A program made the translations under genes and the position numbers. A stretch of DNA of 64,000 nucleotides from Paulinella micropora (lineage: Eukaryota > Cercozoa > Imbricatea > Euglyphida). This document shows, in pieces, positions 8,940 to 19,230 of this stretch (the stretch's first letter is position 1; each line of letters begins with the position of its first letter). Under the pieces are notes generated by a model that did no database searches, was not told where the DNA came from, and worked only from the letters and a program-made list of their open reading frames with translations. Location of the stretch: positions 1,355,995 through 1,419,994 of the forward strand of contig BJOX01000007.1 in assembly GCA_009731375.1 (NCBI GenBank). The letters run 5' to 3'.

Positions 8940-11636
8940 ATGTCGACAGAGATCGCCGAAGTGAGTGAATTCTCGGAGGCAGATCAAAGAAGAGAAGAAA
9001 AAGAAGCAGGAGGAGGAGGAGGAGGAAGAGGATTGAATGAAGGAGGAGGAGGAGGATTGAATGAAGGAGGAGGAGATGAAGGAGTAGGAGGAGGAGTAGA
9101 AGAGGGCTGGGATGATGAAGGAAGATATGGAGGAGACGAAGATGAAGGAGGATTTGAACAAGAAGAGACGGGAGGAGGAGGAGCATATGGTAATCCCTTA
9201 CCACCTGCCTACACGGGAGGAGGAGGACGAAAAATGATCGACTTGATTCATAGTGATGGAGAGGAGATCACAGTGGAGGAACAACAGTGGGTGCAAGACC
9301 ACTATGACCTCACTAAAAAAGAGTTTGATAACAAGATGGGGGTAGAGAAGGATACCTATGTGTGGATCCCTCAGGATCAAAGAAGAGAGAAAAGTCGTGC
9401 TAAAAAGGATGTCTATATCCTATTATCAAACACAGCACAGCTCCTCGGCAAACTGGTCTCTGATCCAGAAGAGAGAAAGAAGATACAGCATATCAAGTTT
9501 GGGGACACACACACCCACCTTGAATTACTCGATGCTATCTTTGGGGTGTACACTCAAACCCTGATTTGGGAACGTACATACGGCCCACGATGTGAGGGTT
9601 ACCTCCAGTACACAAACCCAAGAGCAACGGCCAGATTCCTCGCGACTGGTCAGGAGGCAGTCGATGTAACAAAAATGAAGACCAATCTGGGTTCGAAAAA
9701 CTCGAGTGGCATATTTCATTTTTTTACAATGGAAATAAAGGCCTTGGAAGAGGGGAAGGCAGAGATGGAAAAAAGCATTAAGGCAGCAGGAGAAACTCAT
9801 CCTGTGATTGATGAGTTAGAGAAGACCGACAGAGTTCTGACCAAGATCAGACTGTTGATGGGTGCGTTACTGCACAAGGAGGCATGGAAGAGATGGATTC
9901 CTACCAAGGATCACTCTGTCCTTAAATCACTTAGTAACGCACCACCGGTCGCCAACAAAGCAGGTGTTGACCAATATGTGGAGAAATATAATTTTCTCAG
10001 ATCTGCTTCTGAATTGGTGGCCTTTATCACTCATGCTCAAAAGCTGGTGATATCTGAGAAGAAGAAGGCGAAAGAGAATGAGGAGTTCGAGAAGACGATG
10101 AGACTGGAAAGAATGAAAGCAAAAGTGAGTGGTGCAAAGACACACCCTCCGACATATTTGACCCCACCAGCTCCTGCCCCACCAGCCCCTGCACCCTCGG
10201 GCTCAACTACGGTGGTGGTCACAAACACGGAGAAGAAGGACAGACAGAACATCATAAATGCCTTCAAGGGGAAGAAAGGAGGAGTGGCAAGTCTCATGCT
10301 ATATGCCAAGACGAGCTCAGACAAAGACTCTGATGCTTCGCTTTTGAGCAAGCTCAAAGAGATCAATGCCTGCATGAAGGCTTTTCCTTGCGACGAAACG
10401 CAGGAATACGAGGCCCTTGTTACTGTTTTTGACCAATCTCTAGTCTCGGAGGGATTTGATCTGACACAGTACAAGTTTTTGAGAAAGAAGGAGGAGATTA
10501 AGAGAAACAATGCAACAGGCCTAGACGCTCAGTGTGAACTGGCGGTGGCCACACTCATTTCATATTTTCAATCTCATGGATACCAGCATCTCTGCACTGG
10601 TACTCTCATAGGATTTGAAATCTTTGAGACAGTGGCGATGAGTTTGAGGAGTGCTGTTGGCTTGGCGGCGACCCTTACGGAGGTAGTTTCCTCCTATGGG
10701 CTATTCTATGGCCGCAAGTCGATCATCCTCTATTTCTTTTCGGCGTTACACACAGTTAACCCGAGTAAGCTTACTCAGCTCATACAACAATGCTCGACGT
10801 TTAGCTCAGTGAAGTCCAAGAACTTCCTCGAGACACACGTGTTCGAAAATACGGTTCAAAGCGTTGCTCCGTCAGCACTGTTTCAAGAAGTGATGAGTGC
10901 ATGCTCAAACATGGACTCGCTCACGGAGGCACATACGGCACAGGCAGGCGGTGTACCTGTTGGCGCACAAGCCACGTACACAAACAGAGTTGCCGGTTGG
11001 AAGAGACAGAGAGAGCCAGACCTGAAGACCGCATGTTGGAGGTGGTTCGCGGGCTTGCAGTGTAAGGCACAGATGGAGAACAGAGACTGCTCTTTCAATC
11101 ATGATAGGCAGAACCCAACAGCAAGGGCAAATTTTCTGAGCAGGACGGAAGGCAAGGAACCGGGCCTTTTCAATATGCTTCAGATTGCCGCTGTGAACGA
11201 AGGTTGGTATGCCAATATGTGTGATGATGAGGAGTTACGAGAGGCAATCATTACCTACATGAAGAGGATGAAGGAGAAGAAGGAGGAAAGGGAGAGACAA
11301 AAGAACTTAAAGGCCTCTCAAAGAGGACGAGAAGGAGGAGCAGGAGCAGGAGGAGGAGGAGGAGGAGGAGGAGGAGGACGAGGACGAGGAACATGGAGAG
11401 GAGCCTCGAGGTGGCAGGGAACCCCTCAGAGAGGAAGAGGAGGAGGTCGGGGATATACCCCTTATGGAGGGAGAGCTGTTCGAGCTCCAGCCCCCCCACC
11501 CAGAGGAGGAGGAGGCTCGTGGGCAAGCTCCAACCCAAATTTCGGTCGAGCTCAGGCCTACAACACTGCCTCGGAGACCGATACGTCATCCTACCCGGAC
11601 ACTACTCAAGGTAATCGTTTCGAGGTGGTGGAATGA
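8940..11636 (+). CDS. gag: Gag polyprotein of element A1 with CCCH zinc finger and RGG tail
   Basis: 898 residues from the ATG at 8940. The N-terminal 100 residues are Gly/Glu-rich. The middle (about 110-660) is helical and should form the capsid-like shell, though no textbook capsid motif is obvious. At residues 699-721 lies C-x8-C-x8-C-x3-H (CWRWFAGLQC ... CSFNH), a CCCH finger instead of the usual CX2CX4HX4C retroviral knuckle. The C-terminal 110 residues are RGG/Gly-rich and basic, fit for RNA binding. The ORF ends in UGA followed by CUG and continues in the same frame into pol. An inverted partial copy lies at 40525-41028. Confidence 0.88.
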   Translation: MSTEIAEVSEFSEADQRREEKEAGGGGGGRGLNEGGGGGLNEGGGDEGVGGGVEEGWDDEGRYGGDEDEGGFEQEETGGGGAYGNPLPPAYTGGGGRKMIDLIHSDGEEITVEEQQWVQDHYDLTKKEFDNKMGVEKDTYVWIPQDQRREKSRAKKDVYILLSNTAQLLGKLVSDPEERKKIQHIKFGDTHTHLELLDAIFGVYTQTLIWERTYGPRCEGYLQYTNPRATARFLATGQEAVDVTKMKTNLGSKNSSGIFHFFTMEIKALEEGKAEMEKSIKAAGETHPVIDELEKTDRVLTKIRLLMGALLHKEAWKRWIPTKDHSVLKSLSNAPPVANKAGVDQYVEKYNFLRSASELVAFITHAQKLVISEKKKAKENEEFEKTMRLERMKAKVSGAKTHPPTYLTPPAPAPPAPAPSGSTTVVVTNTEKKDRQNIINAFKGKKGGVASLMLYAKTSSDKDSDASLLSKLKEINACMKAFPCDETQEYEALVTVFDQSLVSEGFDLTQYKFLRKKEEIKRNNATGLDAQCELAVATLISYFQSHGYQHLCTGTLIGFEIFETVAMSLRSAVGLAATLTEVVSSYGLFYGRKSIILYFFSALHTVNPSKLTQLIQQCSTFSSVKSKNFLETHVFENTVQSVAPSALFQEVMSACSNMDSLTEAHTAQAGGVPVGAQATYTNRVAGWKRQREPDLKTACWRWFAGLQCKAQMENRDCSFNHDRQNPTARANFLSRTEGKEPGLFNMLQIAAVNEGWYANMCDDEELREAIITYMKRMKEKKEERERQKNLKASQRGREGGAGAGGGGGGGGGGRGRGTWRGASRWQGTPQRGRGGGRGYTPYGGRAVRAPAPPPRGGGGSWASSNPNFGRAQAYNTASETDTSSYPDTTQGNRFEVVE
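11634..11636 (+). promoter_or_regulatory. Candidate readthrough UGA between gag and pol
   Basis: The gag stop is UGA-CUG. Eleven sense codons in the same frame follow before the first alternative start at 11670, and pol has no ATG at its start. A single in-frame stop between gag and pol is the arrangement used for translational readthrough; a UGA with a following CU is a known leaky context. The same stop and context are present in copy A2 (about 40525-40527, minus). Confidence 0.65.
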
Positions 11637-14600
11637 CTGGAGGGGGAAGAAGAGAGGAAGGAGAAGACTGTGAAGTTTAACCCTAAAGTCACAGTGCTTT
11701 CTAATGCTGTTGTGCAGACTGGGCCAACGCTTCCTCTATGTGAAAACAAAGATGTGGGTACACAGAGACTGCAGCCCCAAGGTAGTCTCATACCCGTTCA
11801 TACAGCACGGTTACCAATGATAACTGATGCAAATAGGAAGGCGAGACTTGCGATGGAGGCGAGGAGGCCAATGGCAGACGTATCGCCTCGGCCAAGCAAA
11901 CAACCACGAACAGACTCAATGTCTACGGTCGCGGCGGGTGGCGAGCAAAAAGACAATGTGTGTACTCAAGTACCACAAGACAATGTCGCTCAAATAGTAA
12001 ACGCACCAGTACCGCAGAATAATAAAAATGTTAATGAGGTGAAGCAGGAGGAGAAGAAGGAGGAGTTGAAAAACTTAGAGACAAGACTCCAAAATTTGGA
12101 ACGTAAAGTTCTTGTTCTCGCAGCCAATATACACAGGCCCGATGCTCTGTGTTATACGGAACTTTATTGTGAAACATTGAAGACAATATTAAAAGTTGGT
12201 AATGATACGATGGCGAATATTAATATTGTCGGCAGGAAGTTTTTTAATCGATACCGGGACTGGGTGGACGGAAATATGAAAAAGTCAACGGGCACTCTCA
12301 AAGGAGTGAGCAGCCGGACGGATATCACGGGAATCATCACACTGACCTTTAAATTGAAATCCGCACGAGTATACCGTATGGACCTCTATGTCGTCCCCGG
12401 TTACCACGGGTCAATATTACTATCGTATGACCAATTGGCTACGATGGGGGCTGTGATTGATTGCGCCGCACGGCGAGTGATATATGGAGTAAAAAGAGGA
12501 GAAGAGAACGATATTGATCCCTTCAACGCTACTGACTCTTATGAGGCTTATGAGCTGAGTCTAGCGACGGATCACAAAAAGATGGCCATCGCACATGAGG
12601 CACTTGAGGTGTACGTTCACCCCCATGTCGTAAGACCGGATGAACTGTCCTGGACCGACAATTGGGAATCCCAAGTGTGCACTGTCACAGTTCCGACATG
12701 CCATTGGGACAAAAAGTCTATTGATGACTTAATCGAGAAGCGAAAGGAGGAGATTATATGTGTCGCACAAAGAAGCCCGTCGTTGGCGAGATTCGCGGAA
12801 GGAGTAGGAACAGATGTCCATATTACTAACGGATACTGTTTCCATGCGAAAGTAGGAGAAGAAAAAAGGGAGGCGTTTGTACCAAGGAGAACGGGGCGAA
12901 TCCCGGATACTCCACCAGAAACTATTAAAAGTTTTATTACTGATTTCTGGGGTGACGAGCCCACGTGGCCGCGTTCACTGTCTGAAGTGAAGAAATGCTT
13001 ACGGACTTTATTCGAAAATAATAAGCCGTATACTATTATCCTGCCATATAATGAGAAGGCGATATGGGCGCAGGAAATAAGGGACCGGCTTATTGATCAT
13101 CCTATACCGGTACCCTCTCGCAAGCAACAGCTAGTGGTGGCTTGTCGTATGGGAACTCGTGAGCAGAGCAGTGCATACAAGCGGAAGCTCAGAGACCTCG
13201 ACAAGTTGAAATTGATACCGCAAGCATTCACATGCTTTGATGGTTTTTACACCCGTAAAGCTCCTTTGCAATACGCGAGACTCATTGACATGCTGGTGGA
13301 GCTCGGTAAAGATGATGAGCCGGACACGGTCACGTATGAAAAGACGGGCCTAGATGATGTCTCGGAAGAGGACTTAGGCTTGGAGGAGGACAGAGAACCC
13401 CTCAAGCAGCATAAGCAGATGTCTGATGAAGATTTTCAAGAGGCGGCGCGGAAAATATTGGAAGAAGGAGTAGGCACGGAGAAGGAGAAGGAGCTTTTAA
13501 AAGCCAAATTAGAGGCGAACAAGGAAATTTTTGACCCTCCACATGCAGGTGGTGTCAAGCCTGAAGATTTCACTGCGGTTATTTACAAAATACCGGGTGC
13601 GGAGCCGTCACCGGCACCACGAAGGGCGAATTTGAGTATACATGAGGCGAAGATAGCGGAGGAGCTAGCAAGACAGCTGCTCAATGAGGACTTTATTGAG
13701 AGATCAACATCTCCAATAGTCTCACAACCGAGAATAGTGCCGAAGCCAGGAGGAGAATGGCGCCTGACAGTTAACTATGCTCGTGTTAACAAGGTGCTGG
13801 AGGAAGAGAGAAATCCTCTCCCGACATTAGAAGAAGGAAGGAGAGTACTGCGGAATGCAAAATTCTATTCGGTCATTGACCTTAAGAATGGCTTCTGGCA
13901 GATACCACTGGAGGAAAAGTCCAGATGGCTGACGGCGTTTGTGGTGGGTATGGAAATATACCAATGGAAAGTGCTTCCGATGGGCCTCAAGCAAGCCCCA
14001 GGACTTTTCCAGAAGGCGATGCAGAAGATGTTGAGCAGTCAGTACGATGATTTGTCTGACGGTGGCTTTATGAGAAGGCGGGGACAGAAGGCGGGAGAAT
14101 ATGCATTTTGCTATATCGATGACATTATCGTATACTCTAACACAATGGAGGAGCATATCGATCATTTGTCCGATATATTCAGGCGCATCGGAGCTTTTGG
14201 CCTGAAGTGCAATCTAAAGAAGTGTCAACTTGCCAAGACGAGTGTGACATACTTAGGGTACGAGATCTCCCATAATCGAGTCTCGATATCCAAAGAGAAG
14301 AGGGAGGAGATTATGAATCGACCGATACCGAAGAACCGCACTGAATTGCACTCATTCCTTGCGATGGCGCAATACTATAGCCAGTTTATACCCGATTGGG
14401 GTGCAACACGGGCTAAAGTGGAGAAAATGATAGATTTTGGAGACTTTGAGAAGTGGGACGAAGAGGCTTTGCAAGCGTTTCATGCGCTCAAAGATCTCAT
14501 TTACAAAGACCCGAAAGACGGAGGACTGGTGTTAACGATGCCCGACTTTACGAAACAATTCGTAGTCGATACAGACGCATCTAAGTTTGCGATTGGGGCT

Positions 14601-17450
14601 GTATTACAACAAGAGGATGAGGAGAAGAAATTACGCCCAATCATGTTTATTAGTAGGAAGTTGTGTGCGGCGGAGAGAAACTATTGCACAAGGCAAAGAG
14701 AGGCGTTGGCGGTAGTATGGGCCCTCAAGAGGCTCAGAGAGTATTTGTGGGGAGGACCTCAATTTACTGTCAGAACTGATCATCATAACCTGTTATGGTT
14801 GATGAATCATGAACAGACGGGACGGCTGGCGCGGTGGCAAGCGTTCTTGTCTTGTTTCGATTTTACAATGGTCCATCTACCGGGAAAGCGAAATGTGGTC
14901 GCTGATAGCCTCTCTAGGCTAGAGTTTAACTCAGAAGTATCGGCGTTGGTGTCCACGGTGGAGATGGAAGACTTGTCCACTGACAAGGTGTATGAGGTCA
15001 GCCACATTGAGGCGATGGAGATGGCGAGTGGAGTCCGATATGACCGCACAGGTCTACGGTACAGTCCACAAGGCCCGGATCACGGGATATGTTGTGAGCT
15101 ACATACCCAGGAGGACGCTGAGTGGTCCTATGAGGTATATGAGAATGCGAAGGCGAACATAAGAGAGGAAGAGGAGACGCAGGAAGTTTATGCGGAGCCT
15201 CCTCAAGAGCGGAGAAGTGACCTAGACGATGACCCGGAAAGAATCGGGGTACGGCTAGAAGATGGTACTATCCATATAGCCTCGCCTACCGCATGGAGGC
15301 AACAACAGGCTCAAGATCCGGAGTTTAAAGAACTGATACAGTTATATCAGAACCCGGATGAGCTACGGATGACGAAAGCGATCAAAGATCAGATGAAGGA
15401 GATGGGATGGAGAGATGGTCTACTGTGGTACAAGGGCCTTCACGGTCGCTATGCGTCACAGCCGGACAAATGGACCCTTTGGGTACCGGAGAGTCTGAGA
15501 CGATTTATATTTGTCGCAGCCCACAATTGCCCACTTTTGGCGCATCCGGGTCGACAACGAACTCATATGTTCGTAGCGAGGCGATTCTGGTGGAAGAAGA
15601 TGAAGGAGGAGATAGATCAGGCGGTGGATGCATGCATCCCGTGCAAGATAAACAAAACACCACTGAAGGCAAATTTCGGCCTGATTGGCGAATTTCCTCT
15701 TCATGCGGGGATGTTTGAGTTTATACACATTGATCATGTGGGACCTTTCCCAGAATCGAAGGATGGTTACAAATACCTCCTTACGGCTATTGACAGAGCC
15801 ACCAACTATGTGTGGATCATCCCTGTCAAAGACGTTACCGGCAAGACGACGGCCGAGGCGCTGATCGATAGGATCATCTCACAGATCGGAGTACCAAGAA
15901 AGATATGTTCTGATCGAGGCTCGGACTTTAATAACGAGGTCATCGACAAACTATCTAAGTATTACGGGATGAAATGGCAATATGTTACTGCCTATAACCC
16001 GCGAGCAAATGGGAAAATCGAGCGGGTACACAGACCCCTCAAAGCCTCGCTAAAGATGTATTGCACGAAGAAGGAGAATCAAAGAGCATGGGTCGAGGCA
16101 GCACCATCATTTGCGTTTGCAATGAACTGTCTACCCTCTACGGCGTTAGGAGGCTCGAAGAGCTCAATCTCGCCATATCAGTTAGTATATGGGCGTGAGC
16201 CTGATATCCCGACTTCGCTCCTTCACCCAAAAGACACTTGGGCGGATGCGGATGAGTTGTTTGGGATGAGACTTAGAGTGAAGATGGAGGCGGAACAAAT
16301 AGTCAGGGCGCATAGAGAGGCGGAGCGCCGAAAGACTGATGCTGAAGGGGTGCGACAAGCGCACTTGGATCAGATCAAGTTCCAGGTCGGGGATATTGTA
16401 CTATTGTACCATCCTCAAGTCCCGAAGGGAGTCAGCTCTAAGCTGTTCACTCACTGGAAAGGACCTTATCAGATTATGGAACAGACGGGACCTCTGAATT
16501 ACAAGATCAGGGGTAGAGGGAAGGTGCAAATTGTGAATGTAAGAAGGCTGATTAAGTATGATCCCTTCTTACTGGAAGATGAATCCGTTGAGGAGGCGTT
16601 AAAACGGATGAAGGATGATTTCAAAGAGGTGCCGCCCATCCACAAGGAGGCTGGCATAGACCAAGACGATGCTTATCGGGCACCGATAGCTGAGAAGGAG
16701 GAGAGTGAGGTGGACAGCAAGGAGAAGACTGACCGCATAAGCGCGGTGGGGACTCAGTCCAAGTCTCCGCGAGAGCATAGCGGAAAGAAGGAGAAGATCA
16801 CAGAGGCGCAGCTAAGGAGAGCGCGGAATGATCTTATCAACGACCAACCGAGGAAGGCGATGAGGTCGATGAGATCAAAGGACGTCCACCAGGAGGAGGA
16901 GGGGACGGACACTGACCCAAACGCGGGCAACGTTGAGATTGTCCATGAGCGATGGAAGGAAGGCGATGCGATAGCAACCATCGCATGGGTGAAAAATGTT
17001 TTCTATCTGATGAGACCAGCGGAACAACATGTCGCTGATGACACTCTCTCAGACTTATACTTGATGCGGGTCGTGGCGGTCCCACGACAGATGCGTGTCA
17101 CACGGACACTCAAAATATCATCAGCCGCAAAGATAGTACAACCGATACTCCAGTTCTGGAGAAGTATGGACCCGGTTGAGGATCCAAAGGCAAGACATTA
17201 TCTGCCAGTATATAAAGACGCAAAAAGTCTCGAGACATGGGATGATACAATTACTCCCAGAGACAAGGATTACACTGCGTGGACCATTCAGACACTGCCA
17301 AGAGGAGTGCTTGATGTCCCTTTTGAATTATCGTTGGGCGGAATCCCTAATAAGATCTGGGACATTCTCGAACAGTCAAAGTTCGATCTGACTTTTGTTG
17401 GTGGTCCTCCACCAGGCAAAGAAATCCGCGCCAGACGACGAAGGCAGTGA
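11637..17450 (+). CDS. pol: Pol polyprotein of element A1 (PR-RT-RNaseH-INT)
   Basis: About 1937 residues, in frame with gag past the UGA; the first start-like codon is GTG at 11670 (numbering below from there). A protease-like region has NDTMAN (Asp179) where DT/SG is usual, followed by a GAVIDCAARRVIYG strand. Reverse transcriptase spans about 690-880 with YIDD at 815-818. RNase H begins at FVVDTDAS (Asp967). Integrase has a zinc domain with HPGRQRTH and C1322/C1325, then Asp1355, Asp1415 and Glu1451 (NGKIERVH; D-x35-E). A GPY-type segment (HWKGPYQIM) and a basic RARRRRQ end follow. All main catalytic motifs are intact except the odd protease triad. The long 500-residue C-terminal extension after integrase has no domain I know. 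Confidence 0.93.
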   Translation: MEGEEERKEKTVKFNPKVTVLSNAVVQTGPTLPLCENKDVGTQRLQPQGSLIPVHTARLPMITDANRKARLAMEARRPMADVSPRPSKQPRTDSMSTVAAGGEQKDNVCTQVPQDNVAQIVNAPVPQNNKNVNEVKQEEKKEELKNLETRLQNLERKVLVLAANIHRPDALCYTELYCETLKTILKVGNDTMANINIVGRKFFNRYRDWVDGNMKKSTGTLKGVSSRTDITGIITLTFKLKSARVYRMDLYVVPGYHGSILLSYDQLATMGAVIDCAARRVIYGVKRGEENDIDPFNATDSYEAYELSLATDHKKMAIAHEALEVYVHPHVVRPDELSWTDNWESQVCTVTVPTCHWDKKSIDDLIEKRKEEIICVAQRSPSLARFAEGVGTDVHITNGYCFHAKVGEEKREAFVPRRTGRIPDTPPETIKSFITDFWGDEPTWPRSLSEVKKCLRTLFENNKPYTIILPYNEKAIWAQEIRDRLIDHPIPVPSRKQQLVVACRMGTREQSSAYKRKLRDLDKLKLIPQAFTCFDGFYTRKAPLQYARLIDMLVELGKDDEPDTVTYEKTGLDDVSEEDLGLEEDREPLKQHKQMSDEDFQEAARKILEEGVGTEKEKELLKAKLEANKEIFDPPHAGGVKPEDFTAVIYKIPGAEPSPAPRRANLSIHEAKIAEELARQLLNEDFIERSTSPIVSQPRIVPKPGGEWRLTVNYARVNKVLEEERNPLPTLEEGRRVLRNAKFYSVIDLKNGFWQIPLEEKSRWLTAFVVGMEIYQWKVLPMGLKQAPGLFQKAMQKMLSSQYDDLSDGGFMRRRGQKAGEYAFCYIDDIIVYSNTMEEHIDHLSDIFRRIGAFGLKCNLKKCQLAKTSVTYLGYEISHNRVSISKEKREEIMNRPIPKNRTELHSFLAMAQYYSQFIPDWGATRAKVEKMIDFGDFEKWDEEALQAFHALKDLIYKDPKDGGLVLTMPDFTKQFVVDTDASKFAIGAVLQQEDEEKKLRPIMFISRKLCAAERNYCTRQREALAVVWALKRLREYLWGGPQFTVRTDHHNLLWLMNHEQTGRLARWQAFLSCFDFTMVHLPGKRNVVADSLSRLEFNSEVSALVSTVEMEDLSTDKVYEVSHIEAMEMASGVRYDRTGLRYSPQGPDHGICCELHTQEDAEWSYEVYENAKANIREEEETQEVYAEPPQERRSDLDDDPERIGVRLEDGTIHIASPTAWRQQQAQDPEFKELIQLYQNPDELRMTKAIKDQMKEMGWRDGLLWYKGLHGRYASQPDKWTLWVPESLRRFIFVAAHNCPLLAHPGRQRTHMFVARRFWWKKMKEEIDQAVDACIPCKINKTPLKANFGLIGEFPLHAGMFEFIHIDHVGPFPESKDGYKYLLTAIDRATNYVWIIPVKDVTGKTTAEALIDRIISQIGVPRKICSDRGSDFNNEVIDKLSKYYGMKWQYVTAYNPRANGKIERVHRPLKASLKMYCTKKENQRAWVEAAPSFAFAMNCLPSTALGGSKSSISPYQLVYGREPDIPTSLLHPKDTWADADELFGMRLRVKMEAEQIVRAHREAERRKTDAEGVRQAHLDQIKFQVGDIVLLYHPQVPKGVSSKLFTHWKGPYQIMEQTGPLNYKIRGRGKVQIVNVRRLIKYDPFLLEDESVEEALKRMKDDFKEVPPIHKEAGIDQDDAYRAPIAEKEESEVDSKEKTDRISAVGTQSKSPREHSGKKEKITEAQLRRARNDLINDQPRKAMRSMRSKDVHQEEEGTDTDPNAGNVEIVHERWKEGDAIATIAWVKNVFYLMRPAEQHVADDTLSDLYLMRVVAVPRQMRVTRTLKISSAAKIVQPILQFWRSMDPVEDPKARHYLPVYKDAKSLETWDDTITPRDKDYTAWTIQTLPRGVLDVPFELSLGGIPNKIWDILEQSKFDLTFVGGPPPGKEIRARRRRQ

Positions 17451-18260
17451 CAAAGAAACTATTTTTCTTTATGCGTCTCAAATAAACTGATTGATTGCCC
17501 ACGGCGTATCATGATTTGATCATGCATCATCAGTTATCAATATGAATATTAAAAAGACTCAGTGATATAACTTGGCATTCGATCGCAACATACGAGTGCG
17601 AAAGGTCGATCGACGATGATACTACACCGTATACGGGGATCGCTAGTGTATTGAGCGATGGTGTTCCCGGGTATGACCCTTTCCAAGTCCTGGGATGATG
17701 TTCTCGAAAATGAAATGTTCTCTGAAACTTTCATTAAATTATTTTTTACGATAGATTATATACTGTCGTACCTGAGCACGGTCAATCTCTACTTGTGTCG
17801 GTATATCGCAGGGTCGGGTACATACACCTCGACTTCGGATATAGCTATTAGGACTGGCCCCCTAATACTATATCATAGGATATCCGCCTTATACAAGGGT
17901 ATGTCATTAAAAAAGACAATGTACTTACGATCTCCCTGTGAATAATAATAATAATAATGATAATGATAAGAAGAAGAAGGAGATCAAAGGGGGAATCGTA
18001 CTACAGCACCACGTTGCTTGTATTTTTTTTATTAATAGTACGTTTGTTCTTGACATACTGCCGAAAAAAAAATTGAGGGGAAGGAGTTCAAAATTTACAA
18101 GAAATGTTAGAGAATCCTCTTTGACGTGCCGTATGAGGATATATTTATCGTCTTTTAGCGTCTATCAGTGGGTCGATGCGCTGTGTGGCGTGACTCCATA
18201 ACTCATACTAGTTGCAGAAAGAAATCAGAAGGTGTATGACGAAAATAATATTTCCTTCAT
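17451..18260 (+). other. 3' untranslated region of element A1
   Basis: About 800 bases between the pol stop and the polypurine tract. It contains an AAT/GAT microsatellite (17940-17970) and an A9 run at 18064. A 95-codon ORF at 17658 is shared by A1 and A2, but the related region of element B does not preserve it, so I do not call it a gene. Confidence 0.7.
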
Positions 18261-18278
18261 AAAATCGGGAGGAGGTAC
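18261..18278 (+). promoter_or_regulatory. Polypurine tract of element A1
   Basis: AAAATCGGGAGGAGGTAC directly precedes the 3' LTR. A2 has the variant GGGAGGGGGTAC and B has AAAATGGGAAGGGTAC at the same position. This is the expected primer for plus-strand DNA synthesis. Confidence 0.75.
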
Positions 18279-18514
18279 TGTAGGCATCACCCCATGGATA
18301 GCCGGTAAAAATACCTTTTCCTTGTGACAGGTGCACCAGCTTGTTTTTCAGTATTATTTGTCCGGATTGGACCTGATGCCATTTTATTCCTGGTCTGTTG
18401 CAGTTTTCCTTTTTGGCTTCACTGAGCTAATATAACGAGACATCATTCTCATTCTTGAGGACTGTGTTTGGTTGTATTACAGATTTTTTACTAGCTATCG
18501 TTGGGGGCATTACA
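18279..18514 (+). repeat. 3' LTR of element A1
   Basis: Same length as the 5' LTR, with about 8 substitutions by eye, three of them clustered near the end (the AGATTTTTTACTAGC stretch). Followed by ATTC, the target duplication. Confidence 0.95.
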
Positions 18515-18518
18515 ATTC
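18515..18518. repeat. Right target-site duplication (ATTC) of element A1
   Basis: Matches 7917-7920. With the LTR end base counted differently it could be a 5-bp AATTC; element B also has a 4-bp duplication. Confidence 0.75.
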
Positions 18519-19230
18519 TGAGAGAATGAAGTGCTGACGATTTTTGTCCCTGGGAAAAAGGTTTAGGTGGGTGGTTTCTGTCTTTTATTTCTATTTTTTA
18601 TTTTTTGTTTTTAGTTATTTCATATAATTCATACTTGGACCGTTTGGATTATTTTCTAGATGTTCTATTTCTAACTTTCCTGGTTAGTGGTTTGAAATGC
18701 ATTTCTCGTTTTGGCGGGCCTGTATGGCTACCGCAAAAATTCTGTTCTTGGTTCTGCCATCATTTGTTTTCTTTTTTCCTAATTTTCAGATATGTTATTT
18801 TTGGTGGTATTGTGTTTTTTGTTATTATCAATGTGGTGTGTGGTTTTTGTTACATTTCATATTTTCTTATTTCTATCATATCATAGTTTTATTTATGTTT
18901 CTTCTTCCTTCCTTTTTCCTTTTCGCTTCCTTTTTGATTTCCTCTTGATTTCCTCTTGTTTTGTGATTTTTGGTGATTTGGTCCGAAAGACACTTTTCAT
19001 ACAGGACATTTTTCCTAAAAATGACCTTAAGAAAAGTGTAATTATCTTCTTGGAGACTTGGATTTGTCCTTCATATTGGAGCCTTCTTGGATTTTGATAT
19101 TTCAATTAGAGATTTTGAAGGAAACTGCTTTCCTATTAAGCCACTACTACTATTAAACTACTACTACTGTCAGGAGCAACAATTGATGCGGCTGAAATCG
19201 GTACTTGTACATGGAAATTGGCATTCTTAA
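18519..19230. other. T-rich non-coding stretch
   Basis: About 700 bases, strongly T-rich on the plus strand, with short overlapping ORFs of low-complexity Phe/Leu/Ser composition only. I see no gene. It may be the other side of the DNA that A1 entered. Confidence 0.5.

Larger units (their letters stand above)
7921..18514 (+). mobile_element. Complete Ty3/gypsy LTR retrotransposon, element A1
   Basis: 10.6 kb element bounded by two 236-bp LTRs (TG...CA) and a 4-bp ATTC duplication. The order is 5' LTR, primer-site/leader, gag, a single in-frame UGA, pol with protease, reverse transcriptase, RNase H and integrase, 3' UTR, polypurine tract, 3' LTR. Integrase after RNase H is the Metaviridae (Ty3/gypsy) order. 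Both ORFs are open, so it could be young. But the two LTRs differ at about 8 of 236 positions by eye, which argues for some age or for conversion. No env-like ORF is supported. It sits beside the PLV genes, having inserted in or next to the viral element. Confidence 0.93.

Noticed and set aside
8814-9204. Minus-strand Ser/Leu ORFs opposite the gag start
   Set aside because: Antisense of the Gly/Glu-rich gag N-terminus.
17658-17945. 95-codon ORF after pol, possible env or accessory gene (also 34216-34503)
   Set aside because: Identical in A1 and A2 only because the copies are identical; not kept in element B; no signal peptide or membrane layout.
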